Counted from the stretch's first letter, positions 33,736 through 42,787 are shown. The stretch is DNA of 48,787 bases from CAYHBO01 sp964354855 (GCA_964354855.1 CAYHBO010000007.1:1-48787), one strand, 5' to 3'. The notes: generated by a model not told the origin, from the sequence alone. Program-made: numbers and translations.

Positions 33736-35016
33736 ATGAGCAAACAAGCATTAATCAAAATATTATTGGGTGAATTTTACGATAAGCTCGGTAGACTTAA
33801 CGACTTAGTCCCCAGAGATGCGACCTTTCCAGTTGCACCTGACAAAATAAAAGTTGCCACGGGAATACGGCGCGTAGGGAAAACCTATTTTATATACCAA
33901 CAAATTTTAACATTAATCAAAGAAGGCGTTGCAACGTCTTCTATTCTTTATATCAACTTTGAAGATGATCGACTTCTCCCCTTAGACCAGCATAAATTAG
34001 CATCACTCGTTGACATGTTTTATGCCGTTTATCCTGAAAATCATGAACGAAAATGTTATTTATTTTTTGATGAAATCCAAAATATTCAAGACTGGCCACT
34101 CGTTATTAGACGTCTACATGACAGCAAGAACGTAGAAATTTTTTTAACCGGCTCTTCTGCTAAATTGTTAAGTAAAGAAATTGCAACAAGCTTACGTGGT
34201 AGATCGTTGACGACTGAAATTTGGCCTTATAGTTTCAGTGAATTTATGCGGGCAAAAAAAATTGAATTTCAATCATCGTTATACGACAAAAAAGCTCAAG
34301 ATAAATTAACACAATATTTTAATTTCTATCTAACTGAGGGAGGGTTCCCGGAGATTACGTCACTGAGCCCTGATATTCGACAAAAAGTTCTTCAAGAGTA
34401 CGTTGATATTGTTATTTACCGAGACATCATAGAACGCCACAACGTAAAAAATCCATCGGTGATTAAATATATGATCATATCAATGATCGCTAATATTGGA
34501 AAACCGTTCTCCATCAACAAATTTTATAACGACATAAAAAGCCAAGGATATGCGATAGGAAAGGATATTCTCTATGAATATGCCGCTTATATCGAAGATA
34601 CCTATTTAGCTTTTTCTGTGTCTCTATACCATCCATCGGTAAGAAAAGTACAAACGATGCCCAAAAAATTATATGCCATTGATGCTGGTCTTATGCGAGC
34701 AGTAACCTTATCGTATGAAAGTGATTTTGGTAGGCTTTTTGAAAATATTGTTTACTTAGACCTCAAGCGTTTAGGCTATGAAATAAGCTATTATGTAACC
34801 AACAAAGGTAATGAAGTTGACTTTTTAGTACAGTCTGCGCGTGGCCATAAACAACTGGTGCAAGTCACATGGAACATGGATGATGAAAATACTCGTAAAC
34901 GAGAAGAAAAGGCATTGGAAGAGGGAATGAAAGAATTAAACATTGATGGAGAAATCATTACCCTTGATACTTACTTGGAGAAAACAACAAAAGTATTCAG
35001 CATGTTAACCTTATAG
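33736..35016 (+). CDS. AAA ATPase with DUF4143 domain
   Basis: A 426-residue protein of the common AAA_14/DUF4143 type. The P-loop is GIRRVGKTYF. Walker B is YLFFDEIQNIQDW, followed by the sensor-like IFLTGSSAKLLSKEIATSLRGR and the WPYSFSEFM segment. The C-terminal half is DUF4143 (YVDIVIYRDIIERHNV, then IDAGLMRAV and GNEVDFLVQ). The last motif is like a PD-(D/E)XK nuclease core. Members are abundant in host-associated and archaeal genomes, but their function is not established. It sits alone between dnaB and dnaN. Confidence 0.88.
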   Translation: MSKQALIKILLGEFYDKLGRLNDLVPRDATFPVAPDKIKVATGIRRVGKTYFIYQQILTLIKEGVATSSILYINFEDDRLLPLDQHKLASLVDMFYAVYPENHERKCYLFFDEIQNIQDWPLVIRRLHDSKNVEIFLTGSSAKLLSKEIATSLRGRSLTTEIWPYSFSEFMRAKKIEFQSSLYDKKAQDKLTQYFNFYLTEGGFPEITSLSPDIRQKVLQEYVDIVIYRDIIERHNVKNPSVIKYMIISMIANIGKPFSINKFYNDIKSQGYAIGKDILYEYAAYIEDTYLAFSVSLYHPSVRKVQTMPKKLYAIDAGLMRAVTLSYESDFGRLFENIVYLDLKRLGYEISYYVTNKGNEVDFLVQSARGHKQLVQVTWNMDDENTRKREEKALEEGMKELNIDGEIITLDTYLEKTTKVFSMLTL

Positions 35017-35093
35017 TTTGTAACTTTTTTTATCTAAATACTTTCTTTAATTGTTGTAATTATTTTAACGTCAAAATATGTTAGGGTTCAATT

Positions 35094-35551
35094 ATGAATA
35101 AAAAATCGTCAAAAATTAATGAACTAGAAATAGCTACACAACAAGAAACAATTACCAAAGTAATAGACGCTATTAATGATCTTAGTACAAAAAAAATCGA
35201 GGAATTATTAAAAGAAAAACTAAACCCAAATATTAAGGTCGATAAGCATCAAAATACGCCTCTGCATATCTTGGCTACAGCATTAAAACCACCGATGAGC
35301 CAAATGGAATACGAGGAAAAGTACATGATACAATAACAGACTTAGATTCTTGGAAAGAACGAATAAAGAAATGCTTTGCAACTAAGTCAAATAGATCCTA
35401 CAACTCCACAGAACAGGAAACTGCCTTAGAACTTCTAACAAAAAACCTCAATGGTACAAATGCACAGGCACTAAAGCTATTAAACGATATCAATGTCGCT
35501 ATCAATAAAAATGATTCTGCTTGGCAAATTTTTAAAATTCTAGTTCCTTAA
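35094..35551 (+). pseudogene. Frameshifted ankyrin-like gene
   Basis: The first frame gives 80 codons from an ATG at 35094, ending at 35336, with helix-turn patterns and a clear ankyrin start (QNTPLHILATALKP). From about 35327 a second frame stays open to a stop at 35549-35551 (LDSWKERIKKCFATKSN, then QETALELLTKNLNGTNAQALKLL). The two together read as one protein broken by a frameshift near 35290-35335. It may be a recent mutation or a sequencing error. There is no signal peptide. Confidence 0.6.
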
Positions 35552-35674
35552 TATAAAAAATAATACATTTTTTTAGATCGTTCTTCTCGTAAAATAATCC
35601 TTAGAGTATACTTGAGCCTTACATCGTATTCACGATACAAAAAAGGTTTTATAAGGATTAAAGGATTAGATGCT

Positions 35675-36799
35675 ATGGAAGCTAAATTCGTTGTTCAGTC
35701 AAAAGAACTTTTAAATATACTTACGTCAATGCAACCGATTTGTAATAAGCGTACCACGCTCGATGTTACCGAATCAATTTTGTTTGAAGTAACCCCACGA
35801 GAACTCACCTTAAAGGGGACCGACTTAGAAATAAGTTTACAATCAACCATGGCCATCGATGGTGACATGGAAGAAAATAAAAAATTCCTTATCTCCGGAA
35901 AACGCATTTTTGATTTAGTCAAAGAAATGGATACCGATATCGCTTTCACGCTTGAACCTAATCAACTTAAGTTGAAATCAAGCGGCGTTGATCTGGTACT
36001 TAATATCCAAGATTCTACCGATTTCCCAACGTTTCCTGAACGCATTGAAAACCTCATGGAAATTGATGCTGACTTTTTCTTACAGTTACTCAGCAAAGTT
36101 GCATTTTTAATTCCTCAAAGCAACGCTAATCAAGCACTAAACGGCATGCTCTTGGAAGTTAATGCACAGGGTATGTCATTGGTAACCACCGATGGACACT
36201 GCCTTGCATGCATCACCACCGAAAAACTTACCTTAGGCGAAGAAAAAAAATGGTTACTCCCAAAGCGTGCCATCTTAGAGCTTAAAAAATTATTAGAAGC
36301 AAGCCAAGGCGATAAAGTATTTCTTGGGACCTGCGGCAATCAGTTGGTGTTCTCCGGTAAAAACTTTAATTTCTTTACCCGTTTGATCGCCGATTCATTC
36401 CCACAATACAAGCCAATCTTAGACCGTGAAGGCTTTCTGCCAGCACGTTTAGCGAAAAATTCATTTCTTAAAACACTGAAAAGAACCGGATGTTTACTTG
36501 CTGGTCAGTTTGTTTCTACTAACTTCACCTTCGGGTCTGGCGCGGTAAAAGTTAAACTGCACAACAAAGAGGTCGGCAAGATTGAAGAATCAATTCAACT
36601 CGATGATTTCACCGGTGAAACGATTGACAGCAAGTTCTATTCACCATATCTGCTCAATGGACTCCAAGTGTTTTCTGAAGATGCTATCTCGTTGTATCTA
36701 AAAAATTCAGCACGTCCAATCATTTTTGAATCAAAAACCGATGCGTACCATTTTACCTACTTGGTTATGCCGGTTTCACCTAATCAAACATCCCCATAA
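35675..36799 (+). CDS. dnaN: DNA polymerase III beta clamp
   Basis: A 374-residue sliding clamp that tethers the polymerase to DNA. The family opening MEAKFVVQSKELLNIL is followed by the three clamp folds; LLEVNAQGMSLVTTDGHCLA, FFTRLIADSFPQYKPIL and the C-terminal YHFTYLVMPV are recognisable. The frame is open from 35612, but the ATG at 35675 with AAGGA upstream gives the normal start. recF follows 23 bases later, the usual pairing. dnaA and gyrB are not adjacent here. Confidence 0.95.
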   Translation: MEAKFVVQSKELLNILTSMQPICNKRTTLDVTESILFEVTPRELTLKGTDLEISLQSTMAIDGDMEENKKFLISGKRIFDLVKEMDTDIAFTLEPNQLKLKSSGVDLVLNIQDSTDFPTFPERIENLMEIDADFFLQLLSKVAFLIPQSNANQALNGMLLEVNAQGMSLVTTDGHCLACITTEKLTLGEEKKWLLPKRAILELKKLLEASQGDKVFLGTCGNQLVFSGKNFNFFTRLIADSFPQYKPILDREGFLPARLAKNSFLKTLKRTGCLLAGQFVSTNFTFGSGAVKVKLHNKEVGKIEESIQLDDFTGETIDSKFYSPYLLNGLQVFSEDAISLYLKNSARPIIFESKTDAYHFTYLVMPVSPNQTSP

Positions 36800-36822
36800 A
36801 CCATCTAAACTATTAAGCAGCT

Positions 36823-37956
36823 GTGTACATAAAAAAACTTACTTTAAAGAATTTTCGATGTTTCACTGACCGTCAATTTGATCTTGACGGTCAGTTTGTT
36901 TTTGTTCAAGGTAACAACGGCATTGGCAAAACCACGATCCTTGAAGCATTGCACTATGGCAGCAACTTACGCTCATTTCGTACCATGCAACAAAATGATC
37001 TCATCACGTTTGGTGAGCGTTATTTTTTCTTAAGCATCGATGTCGAATCACATGATCTAGAACGTACTACCATTAATGTTGGGTATAGCGCTGAAGAGGG
37101 TCGACAAGTAAAACTCAATGCACAACCAATTCAAACACACAAAGAATTAGCGCAACAGATACGTGTTATCACGCTGACCGCTGAAGATATTCAACTCGTG
37201 AGTGGGTACCCGGAAAAGCGTCGTTCGTTTATGCAACACTCACTCATGCTTGATGATCAGGCCCATGTACAGCTCACCAAAAAATTTCAGGTGATCTTGG
37301 ATCAGCGCAACAGCAAGTTATTTACGCTAAAAAAACAAGGGTATCAGGGGGAGCTTGCCCGCCGTAGCCTTGGCGTAGGCTGGGACGAGCTCCTTATCTG
37401 GACCGAAGCCCTCTGGCGGGAAACCATCACTATCCAAGAAAAAAGCATTAAAGCGTTAGCCTTCTTAGAAAAACAGGTAAATAGTTTTTTAACAAGCTAC
37501 TTCCAAAAATCTGAACAGGGGCTTAAAATTGCGCTTAATTACAACGCAAAGCAGGTCTCAACAGATGAGCAGTGGGAAACGTTTAAAGTTCGCTATGAAA
37601 AAGAACTGGTGTTTGCAGAGCTGGCTACCGGCCGCTCAGGCTTTGGCGTACATCTTGATGATTTCACTATTACCTTTCAGCAACAAAAAGCACGCGGGTT
37701 TGCCTCGCGCGGGCAACAAAAACTTATTGTCTTTCTTTTGAAAATTGCGCAAATGCAACAGATCATCAACCAAGGCCTCAAGGCAATCTTACTCCTTGAT
37801 GATTTTCTTACCGACTTCGATGCGAATCGAATTCATGAATGCTTTACGCTGTTAGCATCGATGCCATTTCAAGTAATTATCACCAATCCCGGTGTTCTTG
37901 AGTTGCGTAATGTGCAACTGCCAAGCAACATGAAGCCATGTGTTGTAACGTTGTAA
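36823..37956 (+). CDS. recF: DNA replication and repair protein RecF
   Basis: A 377-residue SMC-like ATPase that helps load RecA at gaps. The opening YIKKLTLKNFRCF and P-loop GNNGIGKTTILEALHYGSNLRSFRT are standard, as are PEKRRSFMQHSLMLDD, the signature ASRGQQKLIVFLLKIAQ and Walker B AILLLDDFLTDFD. The start is GTG, 23 bases after dnaN, so the two are probably on one mRNA. Length is normal. Confidence 0.94.
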   Translation: MYIKKLTLKNFRCFTDRQFDLDGQFVFVQGNNGIGKTTILEALHYGSNLRSFRTMQQNDLITFGERYFFLSIDVESHDLERTTINVGYSAEEGRQVKLNAQPIQTHKELAQQIRVITLTAEDIQLVSGYPEKRRSFMQHSLMLDDQAHVQLTKKFQVILDQRNSKLFTLKKQGYQGELARRSLGVGWDELLIWTEALWRETITIQEKSIKALAFLEKQVNSFLTSYFQKSEQGLKIALNYNAKQVSTDEQWETFKVRYEKELVFAELATGRSGFGVHLDDFTITFQQQKARGFASRGQQKLIVFLLKIAQMQQIINQGLKAILLLDDFLTDFDANRIHECFTLLASMPFQVIITNPGVLELRNVQLPSNMKPCVVTL

Positions 37957-38020
37957 ACTGTTCAAGCGCGTCATCCTGAAATTCGATATTCTTAATTCTT
38001 ATGAAGGCTATGCATCTTAT

Positions 38021-38055
38021 TACGTCATCCTCGCGCATGCGGGGATCCAGACCTT
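38021..38055 (+). repeat. Dispersed palindromic repeat, single copy
   Basis: A forward copy of the ACGTCATCCTCGCG family lies 65 bases after recF. Its centre reads GCGCATGC instead of GCGAATGC. Confidence 0.85.
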
Positions 38056-38139
38056 ACTTTTCTTTAAATTTCTTTTCCAATATAAAAACCATCACGATAA
38101 CCGTCGATAAACAAAGCTCTTTATTCCTTAAAAAGAAAT

Positions 38140-38167
38140 TTGACTTAATTGCCAATTTTCGTATTAT
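38140..38167 (+). promoter_or_regulatory. Strong candidate promoter without a following gene
   Basis: TTGACT (38140-38145) and TATTAT (38162-38167) have a 16-base spacer. This is the best sigma-70-like match I found in the window. No coding frame follows it; an intrinsic terminator lies about 280 bases downstream. Confidence 0.6.
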
Positions 38168-38173
38168 AACAAC

Positions 38174-38486
38174 CCTGCTTTGCAATTCACAATTAAGTAA
38201 ATTGTCAGAGAAGAACTTTGAAATTAGCTTCAATTAAGGCCACTTGCTAATTACAAGTAGAAAGAATTGGTGGAAAATGCCACTAAAGACAGGAAAGTAA
38301 AAATAAACTTGATTTTAACTTTGAATCATATAGACTACTTAAGTAGATGATTAAAACATGAAAGATTAACGCAATCAGTCACCGACTCTTCTTAGATTAT
38401 AGTTACACTATTAAAAACCTTCATTACTACTCTCCTTTCTCCTTTTTCGCCACGTAGCACGCAAGTTCTACGTGGCGATTTTTTTT
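38174..38486 (+). ncRNA. Candidate structured non-coding RNA, about 310 nt
   Basis: This stretch lies between the promoter at 38140 and the terminator at 38448 and holds no meaningful ORF. Several local hairpins are visible: ACAATT-AAGTA-AATTGT, ACTTG-CTAATTA-CAAGT, GTGG-AAAATG-CCAC, and AATCAT/ATGATT enclosing CTACTTAAGTAG. I saw no tmRNA, RNase P or SRP signatures. The call rests on promoter, hairpins and terminator together; it could also be a decayed gene. Confidence 0.45.
38448..38486 (+). terminator. Intrinsic terminator
   Basis: CGCCACGTAG (38448-38457) pairs perfectly with CTACGTGGCG (38468-38477) over a 10-base loop and is followed by A and eight T. It is directional, with no T-run on the other strand. 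The nearest upstream protein gene, recF, ends nearly 500 bases earlier. Confidence 0.9.
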
Positions 38487-38494
38487 ACGAAAGA

Positions 38495-38660
38495 AAGAGT
38501 GGATCCCCGCCTACGCGAGGATGACGTGTCCTGATGATCATTTCCATAAGAAAATCTTCTCTCTTCTATTAAAAAATTCTTCTCTCTTATTGGTTAAGCT
38601 TCTGCTTTTACGTCATCCTCTTTATCTACGTCATCCTCGCGTAGGCGGGGATCCACTCTT
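38495..38660. repeat. Dispersed palindromic repeat, head-to-head pair
   Basis: Copies at 38495-38527 (reverse) and 38627-38660 (forward) are exact reverse complements over 33 bases. A truncated copy (TACGTCATCCTC, 38609-38620) lies between them. A frame opening at 38521 is repeat-derived and is not a gene. Confidence 0.9.
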
Positions 38661-38679
38661 CCTACAAAACCTTTTTATC

Positions 38680-38714
38680 TACGTCATCCTCGCGAATGCG
38701 GGGATCCAGGTCTT
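38680..38714 (+). repeat. Dispersed palindromic repeat, single copy
   Basis: A further forward copy, flanked on both sides by CTTCCTACAAAACCTT (near 38658 and 38712). The unit of about 53 bases looks like a tandem addition next to the preceding pair. Confidence 0.88.
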
Positions 38715-38804
38715 CCTACAAAACCTTCCACTCATCGTCAAAAAAAGCGCCAAAAATAACCTAAATTTAAAAATTGCCAAGCTGAAAACTTCTTTTTTCT
38801 TAAA

Positions 38805-38990
38805 GAAGAAGGGGAACCTCCCCCGCGGCCAAGGGTACCCATTCACCCACAAAAGCACCCCGCTCATCAAACCTACGTCCAGCAATCACCCAGAAGAAAC
38901 ACCCCATCGTTAAACATCCAAGCACACAAGCATACAAGCCCAAAAGCAATCAAGCCCACGGGAACAGCGCGGGGGAGGTTCCCCTTCTTC
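38805..38990. repeat. Long inverted repeat in non-coding DNA
   Basis: A perfect 23-base inverted repeat (38805-38827 with 38968-38990) has the core GGGGAACCTCCCCCGCG. A second perfect pair, GCAATCAAGCCC (38946-38957) with GGGCTTGATTGC (39002-39013), interlocks with it. The GC-rich arms stand out from the AT-rich background. The loop region of about 140 bases has no gene. Confidence 0.8.
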
Positions 38991-39058
38991 GCTTTGCCCG
39001 AGGGCTTGATTGCAAATCGAATTCGTGGTATGCGTTATCAGACTCGATAAAATTATTT

Positions 39059-39580
39059 CTATTTCTTATTCTCGATCTCACTTTTCTTAGGTGAACCTAC
39101 CGGTGACGTCTGTTGGGACACATTCTTTAAAGCACATGGTGATGCCGGGGTATACTGTGCTTCCCGCGCAGCTTTTTCTCGAGCAGCTTTTTCTCGAGCT
39201 TCTTGTTCTTCTCTTTTCTTTATATTCGCTGCTCGTTCTATCGCAATTTTAGCTTTTACCTTTTCGCTATCGGGAAGATACATGTCATCATCAAACTCAG
39301 GATCTTCACCAATTCCTGAGTCAGGATCAGGCGAATAACTACCACTCTTCCCCGAAACCCCTTCAACTACCCAGTTTTTACCACGAACAAGCCGATCTTT
39401 ACACCAGATCGCTCCATGCTTTATCGAATGATAAACTAAAAGCGACCAGTCATAAAAACGATAAGCACACCGTTGAAACAATGGTGGTTTTTTCTCGCAC
39501 GATTTAGGCCCTGCATAAATCCCCACAGAACCTATCCCAAAAATCAATGCAATCAATAATAATAAATGTACAACCTTCAT
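39059..39580 (-). CDS. Small exported protein of unknown function
   Basis: A 173-residue protein. A signal peptide-like start (KVVHLLLLIALIFGIGSVGIYA) is followed by a region with four Cys (KSCEKKPPLFQRCAYRFYDW, then IWCKDRL), an acidic disordered stretch, and a charged helix with EEQEAREKAAREKAARE repeats. It is Ser/Pro-rich at the end. Family not recognised. AGGAG lies ten bases before the ATG. It stands apart from its neighbours and is divergent from the ATP-grasp gene. Confidence 0.7.
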   Translation of the reverse strand: MKVVHLLLLIALIFGIGSVGIYAGPKSCEKKPPLFQRCAYRFYDWSLLVYHSIKHGAIWCKDRLVRGKNWVVEGVSGKSGSYSPDPDSGIGEDPEFDDDMYLPDSEKVKAKIAIERAANIKKREEQEAREKAAREKAAREAQYTPASPCALKNVSQQTSPVGSPKKSEIENKK

Positions 39581-39697
39581 AATTAATCATCTCCTGGTAT
39601 AAACTAACGCCTACAACTCCAAAAAACATATGCTTAATCAAATAAAAAGATAAACAGTCACAAAAAATAAAAAAATATTACTCACAGAAAGGGCATT

Positions 39698-40843
39698 ATG
39701 AATATAAAAATATTAGCGCTCGCATGGTTTACCGTCGCCCCCCTCTACTCACACATCCCCGCTGACGTCTCATTCTGTATCGCCGACATCAAATTTGACG
39801 GGCACAACAACCTTAAAATCTGTGAGCTGGGAACCTGCACCTGGTCCTACTTCAAAGGCCATGAACTCCTCTACGGCGATGGAAAAATATGGAAAGGAAT
39901 CTGGGACCACCTGTATCAATTCAAACTGCCCATGTGGTATATCGGCATCAACCCGAGACCCGAAATAAAAAAAATGGAGATGAGTTATGACGACTTTATC
40001 AGACACGGCGGTAAAATTATTAACACCCTTAAAACCCTCAGCCAAGAACTGCGTCAAAAAATAGGTAAGCCACTGCACAACCCGCATGTCATCGATGATT
40101 ACCAAGGGATTGTTATCCTACGCAATCGCATGCACCAAGAAACCAAGGCGACCATCGGCGCCTTTCGCACCGCATTCCCCAACGTTATCATCATGGATAC
40201 CGCCATCGCACCCTACGTCAACAACAAAGCGTCAACTAATCAACTCTTTGCCGACGACCATCTCAAAGACTTAAAACCTGACTGGCGTGTGTATAAAAAA
40301 AGCTACAACCCCACAATAACAGAACAAATCATCCAAGAATTTAATCATGATTGTTATGTCATCAAACCCACCAATAGCGCCGAAGGACGCGGGGTTTTGA
40401 TCGTTCAGCAAAAAGAGTTGGATGCCACCCTCAAAAAAATCATCACCGAACATGCAAGCATCAAAACACATAGTGATTCGTCCTACAACTACTGGGCACA
40501 AGACGGACAGAAGGAATTCATCATGGAAGCCTACGAGCCATCAAAAATAATCACCGTCGATAAAAAGCGTTATGACCCAACCATGCGCGTCATCTTCGCC
40601 CTCACCTACCATAAACAAGAAATTAACGTCGACTACCTCGGCTTCTACTGGAAGCTCCCACCGCTCGATCTGGATAGCCACGGGTCACTCAATGACAAGC
40701 ATAAATCAAAAATTGCAGCCGGCAGAAAATCATCAGCTATTGTTGATAACCAGGATATGGAACGCGTCAAGCAGATACTTAACCCGACGTTGCCGATACT
40801 TTATGAAAAAATGTTACTTGGGGTTAAAGAAATTCGTGTTTGA
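39698..40843 (+). CDS. ATP-grasp-like protein with signal peptide-like start
   Basis: A 381-residue protein resembling ATP-grasp ligases. CYVIKPTNSAEGRGVLIV matches the ATP-binding Lys and glycine-rich loop. EFIMEAYEPS and YDPTMRVIFALTY match later ATP- and Mg-binding strands. The first 20 residues (NIKILALAWFTVAPLYSHIP) look like a signal peptide, unusual for an ATP-using enzyme. The substrate is unknown. Its last 65 codons recur at 42599-42786, and its own final residues (after EKMLLG) differ from that second copy. AAAGGG precedes the ATG. Its 3' end overlaps the convergent AAA-ATPase gene by 20 bases. Confidence 0.65.
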   Translation: MNIKILALAWFTVAPLYSHIPADVSFCIADIKFDGHNNLKICELGTCTWSYFKGHELLYGDGKIWKGIWDHLYQFKLPMWYIGINPRPEIKKMEMSYDDFIRHGGKIINTLKTLSQELRQKIGKPLHNPHVIDDYQGIVILRNRMHQETKATIGAFRTAFPNVIIMDTAIAPYVNNKASTNQLFADDHLKDLKPDWRVYKKSYNPTITEQIIQEFNHDCYVIKPTNSAEGRGVLIVQQKELDATLKKIITEHASIKTHSDSSYNYWAQDGQKEFIMEAYEPSKIITVDKKRYDPTMRVIFALTYHKQEINVDYLGFYWKLPPLDLDSHGSLNDKHKSKIAAGRKSSAIVDNQDMERVKQILNPTLPILYEKMLLGVKEIRV

Positions 40844-42524
40844 TCAAAAGCTTTTTGCCTTCAACTGCAACCCCAACAGCAACAATAGTTTTTACATTCT
40901 GGGATCGTAGCTCTGTGGCATATTCTCGTGCTTTAATCTGTACAAGTGCAACGTCTACAATGCGTTCTATCTTCTCATTCATATCAAGGTCAACTTTTTT
41001 GAACTCAATCACCCAACCAGCATAGGAGGAGTCTTTTGGGATGAGCATGATGTCATAAATGCCATACCCTGATTCACGGTTGGATCTAACGGTGTATAGG
41101 TTTTCAAACAACACCAAAATACCGAGAATAAACAGATGAATATTTCGTTCACATTCATCAAAGGGTAAGTCGCGCGATGATGCACTTTGTAAGACAAATT
41201 TTTGGAGGAGAATGGCAAATTTAGAAGCATTGCCTGAAATGAGAGCTGCTTTGAGCTCAATGGTTGCATCTTCTGATGTGGCTTTATCTATTGACTCAAT
41301 AATGAGATTCTTATACAGCGTTCTAATCTCGTCGTTAGGAATTCTAAGGGTACAAACAAATCTTCCCAGTTCATTTAACTTATAAGAAAGATAGGTTAAG
41401 TACCCGGAATAAAAGAGAAGCGTCCAAACAGCATTTTCTTTTTTTCTGAGTCCAGAAGCGGTGTTTAACCCCAGGTCCGGTAAGGTAATGCTATCTTCGA
41501 TATAAATGGCAACTGATTGTCGATCAAGTAGTGATTCAAGGGCTGCATAGACGGTGTGACTACACGATGCAATTTCTCTTTTTACCAATGCATTATCACT
41601 GGTGTTAAGCCAATAATATTTAAGGGTACCACGTTCCTGAAGGCAGTTAACCACTGACCAAGGGTTGTAAACAGTTATATTACCGCTTTGATAACCGTTA
41701 TACCATTGTTTGATAGCATCTCGGTGTGATTGTAGATCGTATGCCGTTAAAGCATCATCAACTTCCTCTTGGGTAAAACCAAATGCTGCGGGAAACCGTT
41801 CTTCAAGCATGCTATACACGATAATGTTGTTGAGCCCGGAAAAAATACCTTCTTTGGCAACACGCATGATGCCGGTTAAAATGCCTTGGTGTAAAAACTT
41901 GTTGTCCTTGAGAACGCCTGAAAGAAATGGTCGTATGAAATTGAGCATCTTATCATAGTATCCATTCAGATAAGCGGCATGGATAGGCGCATCGTATTCA
42001 TCAATGAGGACGATAACTCTTTTGCTATAAACTTTGGATAAGAGTTCAGTTAAAAACTGAAAACTTGAACCATAGGTTATTTTATCGGCGCTTTTATCTA
42101 TTATTTCTTTAAATTTTTTATAATCAATTGGATCAAGGTCATGATTCAGAAGGTCTTTGTGTCGCTTAAATTCAGCGCTAATAATTTCAGTGATCTTTGT
42201 ATACGCTTCATCCCAAGATTCAAATTTGACATCTTTAAACGTGATTGAAATAACCGGCCACGTACCTTGTTCTTTTCGATACTTCTCTTCTTGCCAAATG
42301 GCGGTATTCTCAAAAAGATGTTGATTGCTTTGTTCTTTTTTTTCATAAAAGTACTGAAGCATAGAAAGATTGAGTGTTTTTCCAAAGCGTCGAGGTCGAG
42401 GGAAAAGAATTACTTTAGTGCTGAGTTCAGCAAGTTCTTTGACAAGCAACGTTTTATCTATGTAGAAAGAGTTGCTTTCTATAATTTCTTTAAAATCACT
42501 ACTTCCCGTGAGAATTGGCTTCAT
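40824..42524 (-). CDS. AAA-ATPase-like protein with PD-(D/E)XK nuclease-like C-terminus (DUF1703)
   Basis: A 566-residue member of the AAA-ATPase-like/DUF1703 group (PF09820 with PF08011). The N-terminus is typical (TGSSDFKEIIESNSFYIDKT). The P-loop is RPRRFGKTLNLSML and Walker B is IVLIDEYDAPI. The C-terminal nuclease-like core shows YDIMLIP and WVIEFKKV. The group is multicopy in many host-associated bacteria; its function is not established. The ATG at 42524 has AAAGGG upstream and fits the family start, though the frame opens at 42554. It lies inside the ATP-grasp locus, with that gene's 3' end on both sides, so it looks inserted. Confidence 0.88.
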   Translation of the reverse strand: MKPILTGSSDFKEIIESNSFYIDKTLLVKELAELSTKVILFPRPRRFGKTLNLSMLQYFYEKKEQSNQHLFENTAIWQEEKYRKEQGTWPVISITFKDVKFESWDEAYTKITEIISAEFKRHKDLLNHDLDPIDYKKFKEIIDKSADKITYGSSFQFLTELLSKVYSKRVIVLIDEYDAPIHAAYLNGYYDKMLNFIRPFLSGVLKDNKFLHQGILTGIMRVAKEGIFSGLNNIIVYSMLEERFPAAFGFTQEEVDDALTAYDLQSHRDAIKQWYNGYQSGNITVYNPWSVVNCLQERGTLKYYWLNTSDNALVKREIASCSHTVYAALESLLDRQSVAIYIEDSITLPDLGLNTASGLRKKENAVWTLLFYSGYLTYLSYKLNELGRFVCTLRIPNDEIRTLYKNLIIESIDKATSEDATIELKAALISGNASKFAILLQKFVLQSASSRDLPFDECERNIHLFILGILVLFENLYTVRSNRESGYGIYDIMLIPKDSSYAGWVIEFKKVDLDMNEKIERIVDVALVQIKAREYATELRSQNVKTIVAVGVAVEGKKLLIKHEFL

Positions 42525-42598
42525 AAACGTACCCTTTATAGTCACAAAACACATGAACCATCAGGGTATCTCGTGTTAATTGAATTGTCTATGCAATC

Positions 42599-42786
42599 GC
42601 TTCTACTGGAAGCTCCCACCGCTCGATCTGGATAGCCAAGGGTCACTCAATGACAAGCATAAATCAAAAATTGCCACTGGACGAACATCGTCAGCCATGG
42701 TGGATAACCAAGATATCGAGCGCGTTAAGCAGATACTGAATCCAACGTTGCCGATACTGTATGAGAAGATGTTAATTGGTACATAG
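42599..42786 (+). pseudogene. Second copy of the ATP-grasp gene 3' end
   Basis: This 62-codon fragment reads FYWKLPPLDLDSQGSLNDKH and onward, matching 40641-40820. The first roughly 77 bases differ at one position; beyond that divergence rises. It ends EKMLIGT then a stop, probably the original end of the gene, and is followed directly by a terminator. It has no start codon of its own in the matching part. Confidence 0.85.
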
Positions 42787-42787
42787 A

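Noticed and set aside
37968..37990. CGTCATCCTG resembling the start of the dispersed repeat
   Set aside because: Only about ten bases match before it diverges; it may be a relic but cannot be supported.
38521..38913. 130-codon forward frame
   Set aside because: It is built from copies of the dispersed repeat read in several frames (RHPRVGGDP, ILANAGIQ), with no ribosome-binding site and no protein-like middle.
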